Source: Dehalococcoidia bacterium UBA7891
Lineage (GTDB): Bacteria; Chloroflexota; Dehalococcoidia; Lucifugimonadales; UBA826
DNA length: 64,000 nucleotides
Direction of reading: 5' to 3'
NCBI GenBank assembly: GCA_002500485.1
Contig: DLRJ01000072.1
Coordinates: 1-64,000 of the forward strand
The first letter of the stretch is position 1; each line of letters begins with the position of its first letter. Position numbers and translations under genes: made by a program. Under the pieces are notes generated by a model. The model searched no databases, was not told where the DNA came from, and saw nothing but the letters and a program-made list of their open reading frames with translations. Shown piece by piece: positions 45,083-53,748 of the stretch.

Positions 45083-45159
45083 GGCGACGTAGCCAAGCGG
45101 TCTAAGGCGGGGGTTTGCAAAACCTCTATTCGGCGGTTCGAATCCGCCCGTCGCCTCCA
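45083..45159 (+). tRNA. tRNA-Cys (GCA)
   Basis: 77 nt including CCA. Acceptor GGCGACG/CGTCGCC; anticodon stem GGGGT/ACCTC around TTGCAAA (anticodon GCA); T-loop TTCGAAT; discriminator U, the cysteine identity base. It lies 15 bp after tRNA-Leu, so both are probably on one transcript. Confidence 0.96.
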
Positions 45160-45238
45160 AAAAAATTCTTCATCAAGTAAGGCATCATATGCTTCAGCAC
45201 CAACATGAATCCCCTATTTGGATAATCCGAACTTCGTA

Positions 45239-46108
45239 ATGCCACTGAAAGAATCCTCTGAATTAGTTCTGCTTGGAACAGGAGGCGGTCCCAAAATATG
45301 GGCAGCCCGATCTCAACCTGCAAGCGCCATATTAGTCAATGGAGATGTTTACATAATCGATGCCGGCGATGGTATCACCGGACAATTAGCCAAATCAGGA
45401 ATAGATACCAACTCCATCAAAGCGGTATTCATAACCCACAATCATTCAGACCACGTAGCTGACTATGGAACCTTACTTCTTCGGGCCTGGCAAAGCGGAC
45501 ATAAAGGTCCTATTGATTGTTTCGGCCCTCCGCCATTAAAAGATATGACCAATTCATATATGGCCTATATGAATTGGGACATCAATCTTAGAATTCAACA
45601 TGAAGCACGACCTGATTTCAAATCAATGATCAATGTTTTGGAGATAACACATAACTCATCCGTCTATCAAGACTCGAACGTGAAGGTAGATTGCATAAAA
45701 GTACCTCACGGAGAGGCCGATCCATCTTACTCATATCGTTTTCAAATCGATGGAAAGGTAATAGTTTTTTCTGGGGATACTTCTAAAAGCGAAGCTCTAG
45801 TAAGTTTTGCTTCAGAAGCAGACATACTTGTTCATGAAGTTCTTAATCTTGAGGGTGTGGAGGCAATTATAGAGAAAACCTATCCCGGAAACGAAGCCTT
45901 CAGGAGTCACATAATTGAAGGCCATACAACAATGTCCGAGGTAGGAGAAATAGCCAGCCAGGCGAAGGTGAAAATTTTAGTTCTGAACCATTTTGTGCCG
46001 ACCGGTTCTCCGTATTTGGACAAGGAAGAAATATGGCAAGATGGGGTACGCAAAACTTTTAACGGACAAATAATCGTGGGCACTGATTTATTAAGGATAC
46101 CTTTGTAG
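45239..46108 (+). CDS. MBL-fold metallohydrolase (RNase Z/AtsA-like)
   Basis: A 289-residue metallo-beta-lactamase-fold protein: ELVLLGTGGGPKIW near the start, VYIIDAGDGITGQL, the metal site ITHNHSDHVADYG near residue 70, a later VPHGEADPSYSYRF with a ligand His, FSGDTSKSE with the bridging Asp, and HTTMSEVGEIA with the last His. Similarity is to the RNase Z/arylsulfatase AtsA branch, but no tRNA-processing exosite is seen; its place next to tRNA genes is probably chance. Start uncertain: ATG at 45239 lacks a clear ribosome binding site; an in-frame TTG lies at 45218. Confidence 0.88.
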   Translation: MPLKESSELVLLGTGGGPKIWAARSQPASAILVNGDVYIIDAGDGITGQLAKSGIDTNSIKAVFITHNHSDHVADYGTLLLRAWQSGHKGPIDCFGPPPLKDMTNSYMAYMNWDINLRIQHEARPDFKSMINVLEITHNSSVYQDSNVKVDCIKVPHGEADPSYSYRFQIDGKVIVFSGDTSKSEALVSFASEADILVHEVLNLEGVEAIIEKTYPGNEAFRSHIIEGHTTMSEVGEIASQAKVKILVLNHFVPTGSPYLDKEEIWQDGVRKTFNGQIIVGTDLLRIPL

Positions 46109-46128
46109 TTCAAAGATATTGTAGAGAA

Positions 46129-47169
46129 TTAACCAGTTAGAAAAAGAGGCTTCACGTGTTCCGCCAATAGGTCCATTGTCCGGAACACAATGCTTCGATC
46201 CATTTCTCCAGTGTTAATCTTCATCATGAGATTTTTCACACCTATTTTATCCAATTCTGAAATCTGTTCTGCTACATCTCTTGGTGTGCCTGTGATAAAA
46301 ATATTATCGAAGTCTTTTTTTGATATTTCTCTAGGTTTTGATAGACCTGGCGATCCGGATTTGGGGTTATATTTATCCCTAGCGACCTTGAAAAAAGTCT
46401 GTTCTCTTGTATAGCCGTCAAAGGCTATTTCTTCCGCTTCAGAACGACTTTCAGCAACCACAATGTTTTTGTTAACCCACACTTGGTCCAAAATATCCTC
46501 CATTCCCGACTCGGTGATTTCCGTTGATTCCAACGATTTTGTAAAGACTTGAAGTCTATCTTTTATAGAATGATTATCCTGAGCTGCTATCAAAATTGGA
46601 CGTCTCTTGAACCCCATTTCAATTGTGGATTCCCTGCTGATACAAGCCCGCAACAAAGGAGGGTGAGGTTTCTGTAATGGCATCGGTCTCAGTTCCGGAA
46701 ATGCGAGATCCCAATATTTACCTTTAAACTGCACAGGCTTCCCACTCCATGCCTCCAAAATAATCTCTTCAGCTTCTGAAATGCTATCTGCAGCATCAGA
46801 CATTGGAACCCCAAACCCAATATATTCATATTCATTAAAAGCCGATCCTTTACCTGTACCTAACATCATTCTTCCCTTGCTCAGATGGTCCAGCAATGCC
46901 ACTTGTGCTGCCAGCCTGACCGGATGATGCAAAGCCATTTCAACTACAGCAAAACCTATAGTTACATTCTTTGTTCTCTGTGCTATTGCACCCGCGAACA
47001 CCACTGGGTCAGCATAGGCAGTAGCTCCATCAAAATGGTGTTCAGATAACCAAATTGAATCAAACCCTAGAGCTTCCCATCTATCAATTTCAGTTAAAGT
47101 GTCGTCAATAACATGTCCATCATTTTTTGAATTTTGAGATATAGGGAACACCCAAGAACCGAATCGCAT
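46129..47169 (-). CDS. LLM class flavin-dependent oxidoreductase
   Basis: A 346-residue luciferase-like monooxygenase: IWLSEHHFDGATAYADPVVF near residue 40, KNVTIGFAVVEMALHHPVRL near residue 69, LGTGKGSAFNEYEYIGFG near residue 103, and the C-terminal ITGTPRDVAEQISEL. These enzymes use FMNH2 or F420H2 to oxygenate organic substrates; cofactor and substrate are not clear from the sequence. A second member is at 56586-57638, and expansions of this family are typical of marine SAR202-like genomes (inference). Confidence 0.93.
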   Translation of the reverse strand: MRFGSWVFPISQNSKNDGHVIDDTLTEIDRWEALGFDSIWLSEHHFDGATAYADPVVFAGAIAQRTKNVTIGFAVVEMALHHPVRLAAQVALLDHLSKGRMMLGTGKGSAFNEYEYIGFGVPMSDAADSISEAEEIILEAWSGKPVQFKGKYWDLAFPELRPMPLQKPHPPLLRACISRESTIEMGFKRRPILIAAQDNHSIKDRLQVFTKSLESTEITESGMEDILDQVWVNKNIVVAESRSEAEEIAFDGYTREQTFFKVARDKYNPKSGSPGLSKPREISKKDFDNIFITGTPRDVAEQISELDKIGVKNLMMKINTGEMDRSIVFRTMDLLAEHVKPLFLTG

Positions 47170-47253
47170 AAATTACACACCTTAAATAATTAATTACACA
47201 TTATGAAATTACAGTCTACAGAATATTTCATCACCTAAAAGTGAATAAGGCAC

Positions 47254-47409
47254 CTAGTAACTACTATCGGCTGCACTTTTTTTGAGAATATATTTTTTTA
47301 ACATAACTTCAATTTCCTTGCTTGTGTACAAGTCATCAGGACCTATCGCAATAAAATCCAGTATTTCTCCGTAAGAGTAACTTGACCACCACCTACCTAA
47401 ATTAGCCAT
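47254..47409 (-). CDS. Possible 51-residue small protein
   Basis: A short frame in the 312-bp gap: start MANLGRWWSSYSYGEILDFI, end KKYILKKSAADSSY. GAGG lies 8 nt before the ATG. The mixed hydrophobic/charged sequence and WW pair look protein-like, not random, but I know no matching family. It could be a real small protein or a fragment of a degraded gene. The rest of the gap (47170-47253 and 47410-47481) holds nothing I can identify. Confidence 0.45.
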   Translation of the reverse strand: MANLGRWWSSYSYGEILDFIAIGPDDLYTSKEIEVMLKKYILKKSAADSSY

Positions 47410-47481
47410 GCCAATATCCTCTAAATATTACTTGTAGGTCGAATAAATATTTACTTGACGGTCCAACATAACAAAGGTTCA

Positions 47482-48339
47482 TCACGAGCGGGCTTGAGCC
47501 AAACCACAGACAGTTGAGGTGCCCACTCTCCCTGATCTGTCATATAACGACATAGTGCCAACAGAAACTCCTTGATCCGCTCCATGATAAGAAGTCTCCG
47601 TACCAATCCAACTCCCTATGGGAGTTCGCTGAAGGTACAAAGTTATATCCGCATTTATGTAACTCAGCCCTTTAGTACCTGAATTTGTAAATGGATTAGC
47701 AAAATCAGCCACCTGAGCTATCCTTACCAACTGGCTTGGAAGCATCCCTGATATCAGACTATATGTTTCCCGGATCCAGGCCCTTCTTACCCCTAGTTTC
47801 CTGTTCTGTGATCTATATTCGTCATATGGCTCCCCTGTGTCATCTTGCACGTTTACAGTCTGCCATATTGGTAAAGAGGCCGTACGGTCAGGACCTTTCT
47901 GAGCTACGTATGGAGGTGGCATATCTTCAGGTGGAGAGCGAATTTCCCAGGCAGTAGGAGACCATATTTCCCCATCTGGATTCTCACTTTTCTTCAGCAT
48001 AACGACACTTCCCCTGGCTATATCTATAATACCTCTCCCCTTGATGTCTGATGCAATATTTACATCGACGACCTTTATTCTCCTACCGGATCTAACGATT
48101 TGATTCGTAACAATCAAAGGTGACATAGGAGGCGGTCGGAAAAGATCAACTGTAATTCTTGAGGCCTGGAAAGTATCAACCTCATCTTCTGACAAACAAT
48201 TCGTCTCAACCTCAAAAGCCACCAACCCAGACAAGACTCGCCCGTGAAGTGTTTTGGGATCCCATGGCCCTCGTGCATAAAGTGTTGGGTGATAAACATT
48301 TTTATTGTCACTATCTCGGTTAAAAAAGGCTTCATTCAT
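47482..48339 (-). CDS. Thioesterase-like (double hotdog) protein
   Basis: A 285-residue protein with the tandem hotdog pattern of acyl-CoA thioesterase families: GRVLSGLVAFEVETNC near residue 45, RITVDLFRPPPMSPLIVT near residue 62, and the second domain with YINADITLYLQRTPIGSWI, SVGTMSLYDRSGRVGTS near the end. Substrate unknown. ATG 48339 lies 4 bp after the preceding stop; an in-frame ATG at 48366 overlapping that gene is the alternative. The gene forms a unit with the aldo/keto reductase. Confidence 0.8.
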   Translation of the reverse strand: MNEAFFNRDSDNKNVYHPTLYARGPWDPKTLHGRVLSGLVAFEVETNCLSEDEVDTFQASRITVDLFRPPPMSPLIVTNQIVRSGRRIKVVDVNIASDIKGRGIIDIARGSVVMLKKSENPDGEIWSPTAWEIRSPPEDMPPPYVAQKGPDRTASLPIWQTVNVQDDTGEPYDEYRSQNRKLGVRRAWIRETYSLISGMLPSQLVRIAQVADFANPFTNSGTKGLSYINADITLYLQRTPIGSWIGTETSYHGADQGVSVGTMSLYDRSGRVGTSTVCGLAQARS

Positions 48340-48343
48340 ATGG

Positions 48344-49330
48344 CTATGACACCGTCCATATTTCACAGATTTTATCTAAAGCTTCCTGTGGCAGTGGTCC
48401 TTGATTAGCATAATCTATTGCTTGCTTTAATTGATCAAAATTCGACAGTCCGATTAAAGCCGTATCGAGATTGTCATGACTAATTGCGAATCTAATAGAG
48501 GCTTCCACAAGATTATCTACGAATCCCTCTTTAAGCAGAAATTCAAAAGCGGAAGTTCTAGTAACATCTTCTTGAAACGTGGATGAAGTTGCGATGGGGG
48601 CCACGTTTTGCTGTGCGATCGGATGTCTCTTCAAACTACCTGATAGAGCTCCTCCAGCCAAAATTCTAATACCGACAGTTCCGATACCCTCTGTTGATGC
48701 TAACTTCATAAGCTCCTCATAGTTTTGATATGGAAATGTTTTCTCAAGATGGTACCCAGAAGTTGGATTGAGCATGTTGTAGCAAGTATGTATTCCACTG
48801 GGGGAATACTTAACTAATGCCTCTTTTATAGAATCTGTTTCGCCAAGTCCATTAAATCCCCAGTACCGCAATTTCCCAGAGGCAACAGCCTTTTCAAAAA
48901 CCTCCACTATTAAATTTAAGTCATCCACAGAAAGAGTCCCTGAAGAAATGTTTCGTTCAGCGCCTATAGTATTATGGGTGTAAACAATATCTACTGTATT
49001 AATCCCAAGCCTTAGCAAACTATTGTCTATTTGATCTGAAATAGTTTTCGAAATATTTTCAAATTCATCACTCGCAATTCTCACTTTCGTCCCGATGAGC
49101 AAATCAGTCATGTCTAGTTCTCTTAGAATGGCTCCAGTATGAATTTCAGACAATCCGTCACCATACATACGAGCAGTATCAAAATAATTAATGCCAGAAT
49201 CGATAGCGTATTCGACCGCGTCCATCATCTCTTTGTGATCACCTAAAACCATCAGTCCACCAACGGCTCCGCATCCAAAACCTAATTGTGAAACTTGTAA
49301 TTCTGTATCACCAAATCTATTAATTTTCAT
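48344..49330 (-). CDS. Aldo/keto reductase
   Basis: A 328-residue (beta/alpha)8 NADPH-dependent reductase. Catalytic residues fit: Asp and Tyr in INYFDTARMYGDGLSEI near residue 48, Lys in LIGTKVRIAS near residue 78, His in VDIVYTHN near residue 113. C-terminal TALIGLSNFDQLKQAI belongs to the cofactor site. It lies immediately upstream of the thioesterase-like gene on the same strand. Confidence 0.93.
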   Translation of the reverse strand: MKINRFGDTELQVSQLGFGCGAVGGLMVLGDHKEMMDAVEYAIDSGINYFDTARMYGDGLSEIHTGAILRELDMTDLLIGTKVRIASDEFENISKTISDQIDNSLLRLGINTVDIVYTHNTIGAERNISSGTLSVDDLNLIVEVFEKAVASGKLRYWGFNGLGETDSIKEALVKYSPSGIHTCYNMLNPTSGYHLEKTFPYQNYEELMKLASTEGIGTVGIRILAGGALSGSLKRHPIAQQNVAPIATSSTFQEDVTRTSAFEFLLKEGFVDNLVEASIRFAISHDNLDTALIGLSNFDQLKQAIDYANQGPLPQEALDKICEIWTVS

Positions 49331-49435
49331 TCTTTATTTCCCTGTCTTGCAGACCCGTTCTGTTAGGTGATTCCACATATATTTATGTTTTTAAATATTG
49401 GAAATTTCAGCCTGATTCGTCATTTCATAGTTCTC

Positions 49436-50218
49436 TCAATGCATGATCATTCCACCATCAACGTTGAAAGCTTGCCCAGTAATATTCCTAGAACCAGGTC
49501 CAGCCAAAAAAACTGCCAGGGCGGCCACATCTTCTGCATCATTCGGTCTGCCAAGAGGAATTTCCTCAGTCATCATCGCTTTAACCTCTTCTGAACTGGC
49601 CCCGAGTTCTGTAGACCTTAAGGAAAGAATGTTGGCTAACATATCAGTTTGAACGATGCCAGGGCATATCGCATTGACATTCACGTCATGTTCAGCCATG
49701 ACACTAGCTGCACTATGAGTCATTGCAATTACTGCACCTTTACTGGCAGCGTATGCAGCGTTTGATGCTCTTCTATAACCTTTCCCAGCAATGGAGGCAG
49801 TATTTATAATTCTGCCACCTCTTGCTTGTTCTACCATTTGGTTCGCGACCTTTTGCATGCAGAAAAAAGCACCTTTTGCATTAACACGATTTATTTGATC
49901 CCAATGATCTTCCTCTATATCAAAAAAACTTATGTGGCGAGTCAAACCTGCGTTGTTGAACAAAATATCGACTGAGCCAAGTTTCGAAACTGCCTCATGA
50001 ACCATATTTTCAATCTGGCCAATGTCACCGATGTCCAACGAAATTGAAAAGGCTCTGACCCCTAGAGCCGAAATTTCCTCAGCTGTATCTTTGGCAGTCT
50101 GAGGATCTATATCAGCTATAACTATGTCCGCTCCACCCTCTGCGAATTTCGTTGCCGCCGCTTTTCCTATTCCCCGGCCACCACCTGTTACCAAAGCTAC
50201 CTTACCTTCAAAGTCCAT
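49436..50218 (-). CDS. SDR family oxidoreductase
   Basis: A 260-residue classical short-chain dehydrogenase: cofactor loop VTGGGRGIGKAAA, Asp in ADIDPQT indicating NAD preference, NNAGLTRHISF, catalytic Ser in NTASIAGKGY and Tyr/Lys in YAASKGAV, then PGIVQTDML and the C-terminal GQAFNVDGG. Substrate unknown. It follows the other SDR gene by 15 bp, so they are probably cotranscribed. Confidence 0.93.
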   Translation of the reverse strand: MDFEGKVALVTGGGRGIGKAAATKFAEGGADIVIADIDPQTAKDTAEEISALGVRAFSISLDIGDIGQIENMVHEAVSKLGSVDILFNNAGLTRHISFFDIEEDHWDQINRVNAKGAFFCMQKVANQMVEQARGGRIINTASIAGKGYRRASNAAYAASKGAVIAMTHSAASVMAEHDVNVNAICPGIVQTDMLANILSLRSTELGASSEEVKAMMTEEIPLGRPNDAEDVAALAVFLAGPGSRNITGQAFNVDGGMIMH

Positions 50219-50233
50219 AAAATCCCTCTTAAT

Positions 50234-51001
50234 TTAAAATCTTGTATATCCGCCATCAATTACAAATTCTTCACCGGTTTGATACGAGGAAGCATCACTG
50301 GCCAAATAGACCGCAATCCCAGCAAAATCTTCCGGAGTGCCCCACCTTCTAGCAGGCACTCTTTTCATAACCCTATCTTCAAATCTCTCGTCCCCTACCC
50401 GAGCTGAGGTCATAGCAGTTTCGATCCAACCAGGAATAATAGAATTGGCAGTAATAGCGTATCGAGCCATTTCAACTGACAACCCTCTAACCATAGCTAG
50501 CATTGCTCCTTTGGTAGATGCATAAGCTTCATTTCTAGCAGCCCCATGAATAGCGGAAGTACTAGAAGTGCCAACAAGCCTGCCACCCTCCCCTCTTTCA
50601 ATCATATGTTTAGACGCCGCCCTGAATGTAAAAAAGGTACCATCAAGATTAATTCCCATAACCTTTCTCCAAAGATCAGTAGGAAATTCATGAAATGGAG
50701 CTCCCCCACCAGCCCCAGCATTAGCGAAACAAGAATCAACTTTCCCGAAAACTTTAAGAGTTTCCTGAAAAGCCGTTTCAACTTGATCTTCGGAAGACAC
50801 GTCACATCTGATTGCATGGGCTTTGATTCCAAGGGAACTCAGTTCTTTTTGAGATTTTTCATTCTTCTCAATATTGGTTCCCCATATACAAACATTGGCT
50901 CCAGATTCAGCCAAACCCTTTGCCATCCCCAGACCAATCCCACTATTACCACCAGTCACTAAAGCCACCTTGCCTGATAAATTAAATGCATCTAAAGGCA
51001 T
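50234..51001 (-). CDS. SDR family oxidoreductase
   Basis: A 255-residue classical SDR: VTGGNSGIGLGMAKGL at the start, CDVSSEDQVETAF, NAGAGGGAPFHEF, Ser in GTSSTSAIHGAA, Tyr/Lys in YASTKGAMLAMV, PGWIETAMT and the C-terminal GEEFVIDGGYTRF. It resembles 2-dehydro-3-deoxygluconate-type and FabG-type enzymes, but the substrate is not determined. First gene of an SDR pair. Confidence 0.93.
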   Translation of the reverse strand: MPLDAFNLSGKVALVTGGNSGIGLGMAKGLAESGANVCIWGTNIEKNEKSQKELSSLGIKAHAIRCDVSSEDQVETAFQETLKVFGKVDSCFANAGAGGGAPFHEFPTDLWRKVMGINLDGTFFTFRAASKHMIERGEGGRLVGTSSTSAIHGAARNEAYASTKGAMLAMVRGLSVEMARYAITANSIIPGWIETAMTSARVGDERFEDRVMKRVPARRWGTPEDFAGIAVYLASDASSYQTGEEFVIDGGYTRF

Positions 51002-51131
51002 GACTCCTCCTTTGTTATTAACCGTTTCGATATAACTGCATTTTAAAATAGATCAACCTTAGAATTCCAAATAGGCACAAAGGTAGGCTGAAATATTTTA
51101 CAAATGGTCAAAAAATATACGCCGCAGATAT

Positions 51132-51695
51132 CTATATTTGAACATACACTGCTTCAAGTCCTCTATACCTCTGCTCGCTATCCATCCCAAACCCAACCAA
51201 CCAACGATCACTTTTGAGTTGAAATCCGCAAAAACGAGGAACTATTTCCTTGGGTTGATTTCTTTTCCGATCTATCAACACAGCCAGATCCACTTTTTGG
51301 ATCCCTCTTGATTGTATATCTTTCATTAATTTCATCATGGTAGTCCCGGTATCTAGTAAATCATCCACCACGACTGTTGGTGCTTGTAAATCAACCCGAT
51401 TATCAAAAGTTGTGGGGAATTCTATTGTAGGTTCGGTTAAAACTTCGTCACTAGAATAAGCTGATGCAAATATTGGAGACACTAGCCATTTACCAGGTCG
51501 TTTCTTCTCCAATTCCGACAAAAGATAAGCTGAGAATTGCATTCCTCCCGTCATTACTGGCACTACATTGATGGTACTGAGATTATCGTAATACTCAACC
51601 ATTGATTGAGCCAACGAGGCGACCGCTGATTGTACTTCGTGCTTGGAATATAATATTTCTAGACCATCTAATTCAAAATCTGTATTTTGATCCAA
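51132..51695 (-). CDS. Hypoxanthine phosphoribosyltransferase-like protein
   Basis: A 187-residue type I phosphoribosyltransferase: the PRPP-binding TVVVDDLLDTGTTMMKLM near residue 104, VPVMTGGMQFSAYLL near residue 46, and the C-terminal WLVGFGMDSEQRYRGL typical of HPRT. It would salvage hypoxanthine or guanine to IMP/GMP. It follows the nucleoside-type ABC genes on the same strand (62-bp gap), which supports purine salvage. It begins with TTG, after GGAG. Confidence 0.87.
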   Translation of the reverse strand: MDQNTDFELDGLEILYSKHEVQSAVASLAQSMVEYYDNLSTINVVPVMTGGMQFSAYLLSELEKKRPGKWLVSPIFASAYSSDEVLTEPTIEFPTTFDNRVDLQAPTVVVDDLLDTGTTMMKLMKDIQSRGIQKVDLAVLIDRKRNQPKEIVPRFCGFQLKSDRWLVGFGMDSEQRYRGLEAVYVQI

Positions 51696-51756
51696 TTTAT
51701 TCTCCTAAATAAGTCATTTGATGAGCTTTTTGCTGCATTTGTACAACTCCCAGCTT

Positions 51757-52701
51757 CTATAGGCGTTGAAATGATTCGCCTAGAGCCGAGGGGGGCCTAG
51801 CAGTTATGAATCGACCAAACATGCTATTTTTTAAAAGCAGGTATTGAATTTTTTTATGGTTGATAAATAAAAGTGTCATGATCATCAATGGAAATGGAAT
51901 TATCGGAAGGACTTGAGAAAGTTGAGGAAGGACCGGTTGTAGTTTAAGCGCCACCAACTGCAATACACCAAACAAATAACATCCCAATGCCGCCCTTATA
52001 GGATGCCACCCTCCAAAAATAACTATTGCCAATGCTATCCAGCCAAAATTAATGATATGCCCATCTGACCACCCGAGTTTTACATCTAGAGAAAAAGCGG
52101 CACCACCCAACCCCACTAGAAATCCACCCAACGCAGTGTAGAAATATCTCAATTTATTGACGTCTATACCTCTTGCATAAGCTGCCTCAGAGCGCTCCCC
52201 GGCAGCCTGTAAATTCAATCCCTGCCTTGTATGGAAAATAAACCAAAAGGAGAGTCCAATAAGTATGTAACTGAAATATACGAGTAAGTTTTGTTGAAAT
52301 AATACCGGCCCCACTCCAGGTATGTCTTTCAATACCGGGATGTGTAAATCTTGCACCGATGGGCCTGGTTTTCTCACAAAATCTTGTCCCAAAAAAGCCG
52401 CTAGTTTCGTAGAAAGTAAGGTTAGTACTATGCCAACTGCTATCTGATTTAATCGCAGTCGTATAGAAGAAAATGCAACAATTAGGGCTAGATTGCTCGA
52501 AACCAATCCTCCTGCTATTAAACCAAGGACAACATTTCCAGTAGTAAAAGAAACCGCAAACCCGGTCATAGCTGAAAGCAGCATACTTCCGTCTAGGGAT
52601 AAATTTACTACACCAGATTTTTCGGTGATAGTCTCCCCTAATACAGCGAAAACCAAAGGGGTTGCGTAGCTAATAACAATAGCGAGGGTCTCTGGATTCA
52701 T
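51757..52701 (-). CDS. ABC transporter permease (BMP/nucleoside-uptake type, second permease)
   Basis: A 314-residue permease with about eight hydrophobic segments; start PETLAIVISYATPLVFAVLG, then EKSGVVNLSLDGSMLLSAM typical of the COG1079 class, and GERSEAAYARGIDVNKLRY as the cytoplasmic coupling region. It pairs with the permease just upstream (3-bp gap) and the ATPase. Confidence 0.93.
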   Translation of the reverse strand: MNPETLAIVISYATPLVFAVLGETITEKSGVVNLSLDGSMLLSAMTGFAVSFTTGNVVLGLIAGGLVSSNLALIVAFSSIRLRLNQIAVGIVLTLLSTKLAAFLGQDFVRKPGPSVQDLHIPVLKDIPGVGPVLFQQNLLVYFSYILIGLSFWFIFHTRQGLNLQAAGERSEAAYARGIDVNKLRYFYTALGGFLVGLGGAAFSLDVKLGWSDGHIINFGWIALAIVIFGGWHPIRAALGCYLFGVLQLVALKLQPVLPQLSQVLPIIPFPLMIMTLLFINHKKIQYLLLKNSMFGRFITARPPSALGESFQRL

Positions 52702-52704
52702 CTA

Positions 52705-53748
52705 TTATTCTGCCTTAGCATGTAGTTCTCTTCTTTGCCGAAGGAGTCTCATTGCACTTATTAATATTACTGAGAGCACCAATGTTCCCTGGAATACCCC
52801 ACCCAAGGAAGAGTGAAGACCTAACCTTAGCTGCCATTGAATGCTACCAATGGCGATCATAGAGAAGAAAAATGCTATTGGTATTACCAAGGAAGGTCTA
52901 TATCCGGCCAATAGAACCACGAGAATCCCCAAAAATCCGTATCCACCAGATATAGAAGGGATTAATCTATGATGTACTGAGGCTACCTGTGTCACTCCTG
53001 CCAATCCAGCAACAGCACCACCCAATATAAACGCCATCAATATATATTTGGATGTCGATATACCAAACCTGTAACTTGAATCTGGATTCAAGCCTATTGC
53101 CCTTAACCTAAGCCCAAATTGGGTCCTATTGAAAACAAATAGAACTGTAAGCACAACCAACAAGGCTATGGACACTGCAAGTGGCGACAGCCTAAGTCCT
53201 TCGATAGTAGGAAACCAAGCACTGCCTTGAAACGGTTCTGTTCCGCTGGTGGAGGCTATTCCCTTTCGACTCCAAGGACCAATTACAAGATAAACTACAA
53301 GGCCTGTTGCAACAAAATCTAACCCAAGACCACCGAAAATCTCATTAACTCGTCCTTTAACTTTAAGTAATCCGACTAAAAGCCCCCAGAAACCTCCTCC
53401 TAAAAATCCGGCAACTATCATTGCAGGTAACAAAAACCCAGGGGGCATATGGATTTCTCTAGCGATAAACGAAGCTGCCACTGCCCCAGCTATTATTTGC
53501 CCTTCTACCCCGATATTCCAAAGGCCAGCTCTGAAAGTTATAACTAACGAGGCCGAAGCTATGATTAGTGGAACACTAACCATAAGTGTGTCACCTAACT
53601 TGGTCATGGACCCCAAAGACCCTGTGATCAAAAGTGTATAAGTTTCTAAAATAGGGATCTTGAACAAGGTCAAAAGAATGGAAACAAAAACCATAGATAC
53701 CAATACTGCAGTGGAATAGTAATAAATGGGACCAGTGACCCCTTTCAT
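52705..53748 (-). CDS. ABC transporter permease (BMP/nucleoside-uptake type, first permease)
   Basis: A 347-residue permease with about nine hydrophobic segments; LWNIGVEGQIIAGAVAASFI near residue 76, and LRAIGLNPDSSYRFGISTSK as coupling region. It matches the COG4603 class. The start ATG overlaps the ATPase stop by 4 bp, so translation is coupled. Confidence 0.93.
   Translation of the reverse strand: MKGVTGPIYYYSTAVLVSMVFVSILLTLFKIPILETYTLLITGSLGSMTKLGDTLMVSVPLIIASASLVITFRAGLWNIGVEGQIIAGAVAASFIAREIHMPPGFLLPAMIVAGFLGGGFWGLLVGLLKVKGRVNEIFGGLGLDFVATGLVVYLVIGPWSRKGIASTSGTEPFQGSAWFPTIEGLRLSPLAVSIALLVVLTVLFVFNRTQFGLRLRAIGLNPDSSYRFGISTSKYILMAFILGGAVAGLAGVTQVASVHHRLIPSISGGYGFLGILVVLLAGYRPSLVIPIAFFFSMIAIGSIQWQLRLGLHSSLGGVFQGTLVLSVILISAMRLLRQRRELHAKAE

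Noticed and set aside
45083..46108. MBL-fold gene as RNase Z because it follows tRNA genes
   Set aside because: All nearby tRNAs encode CCA and no exosite was seen; the link is positional only.
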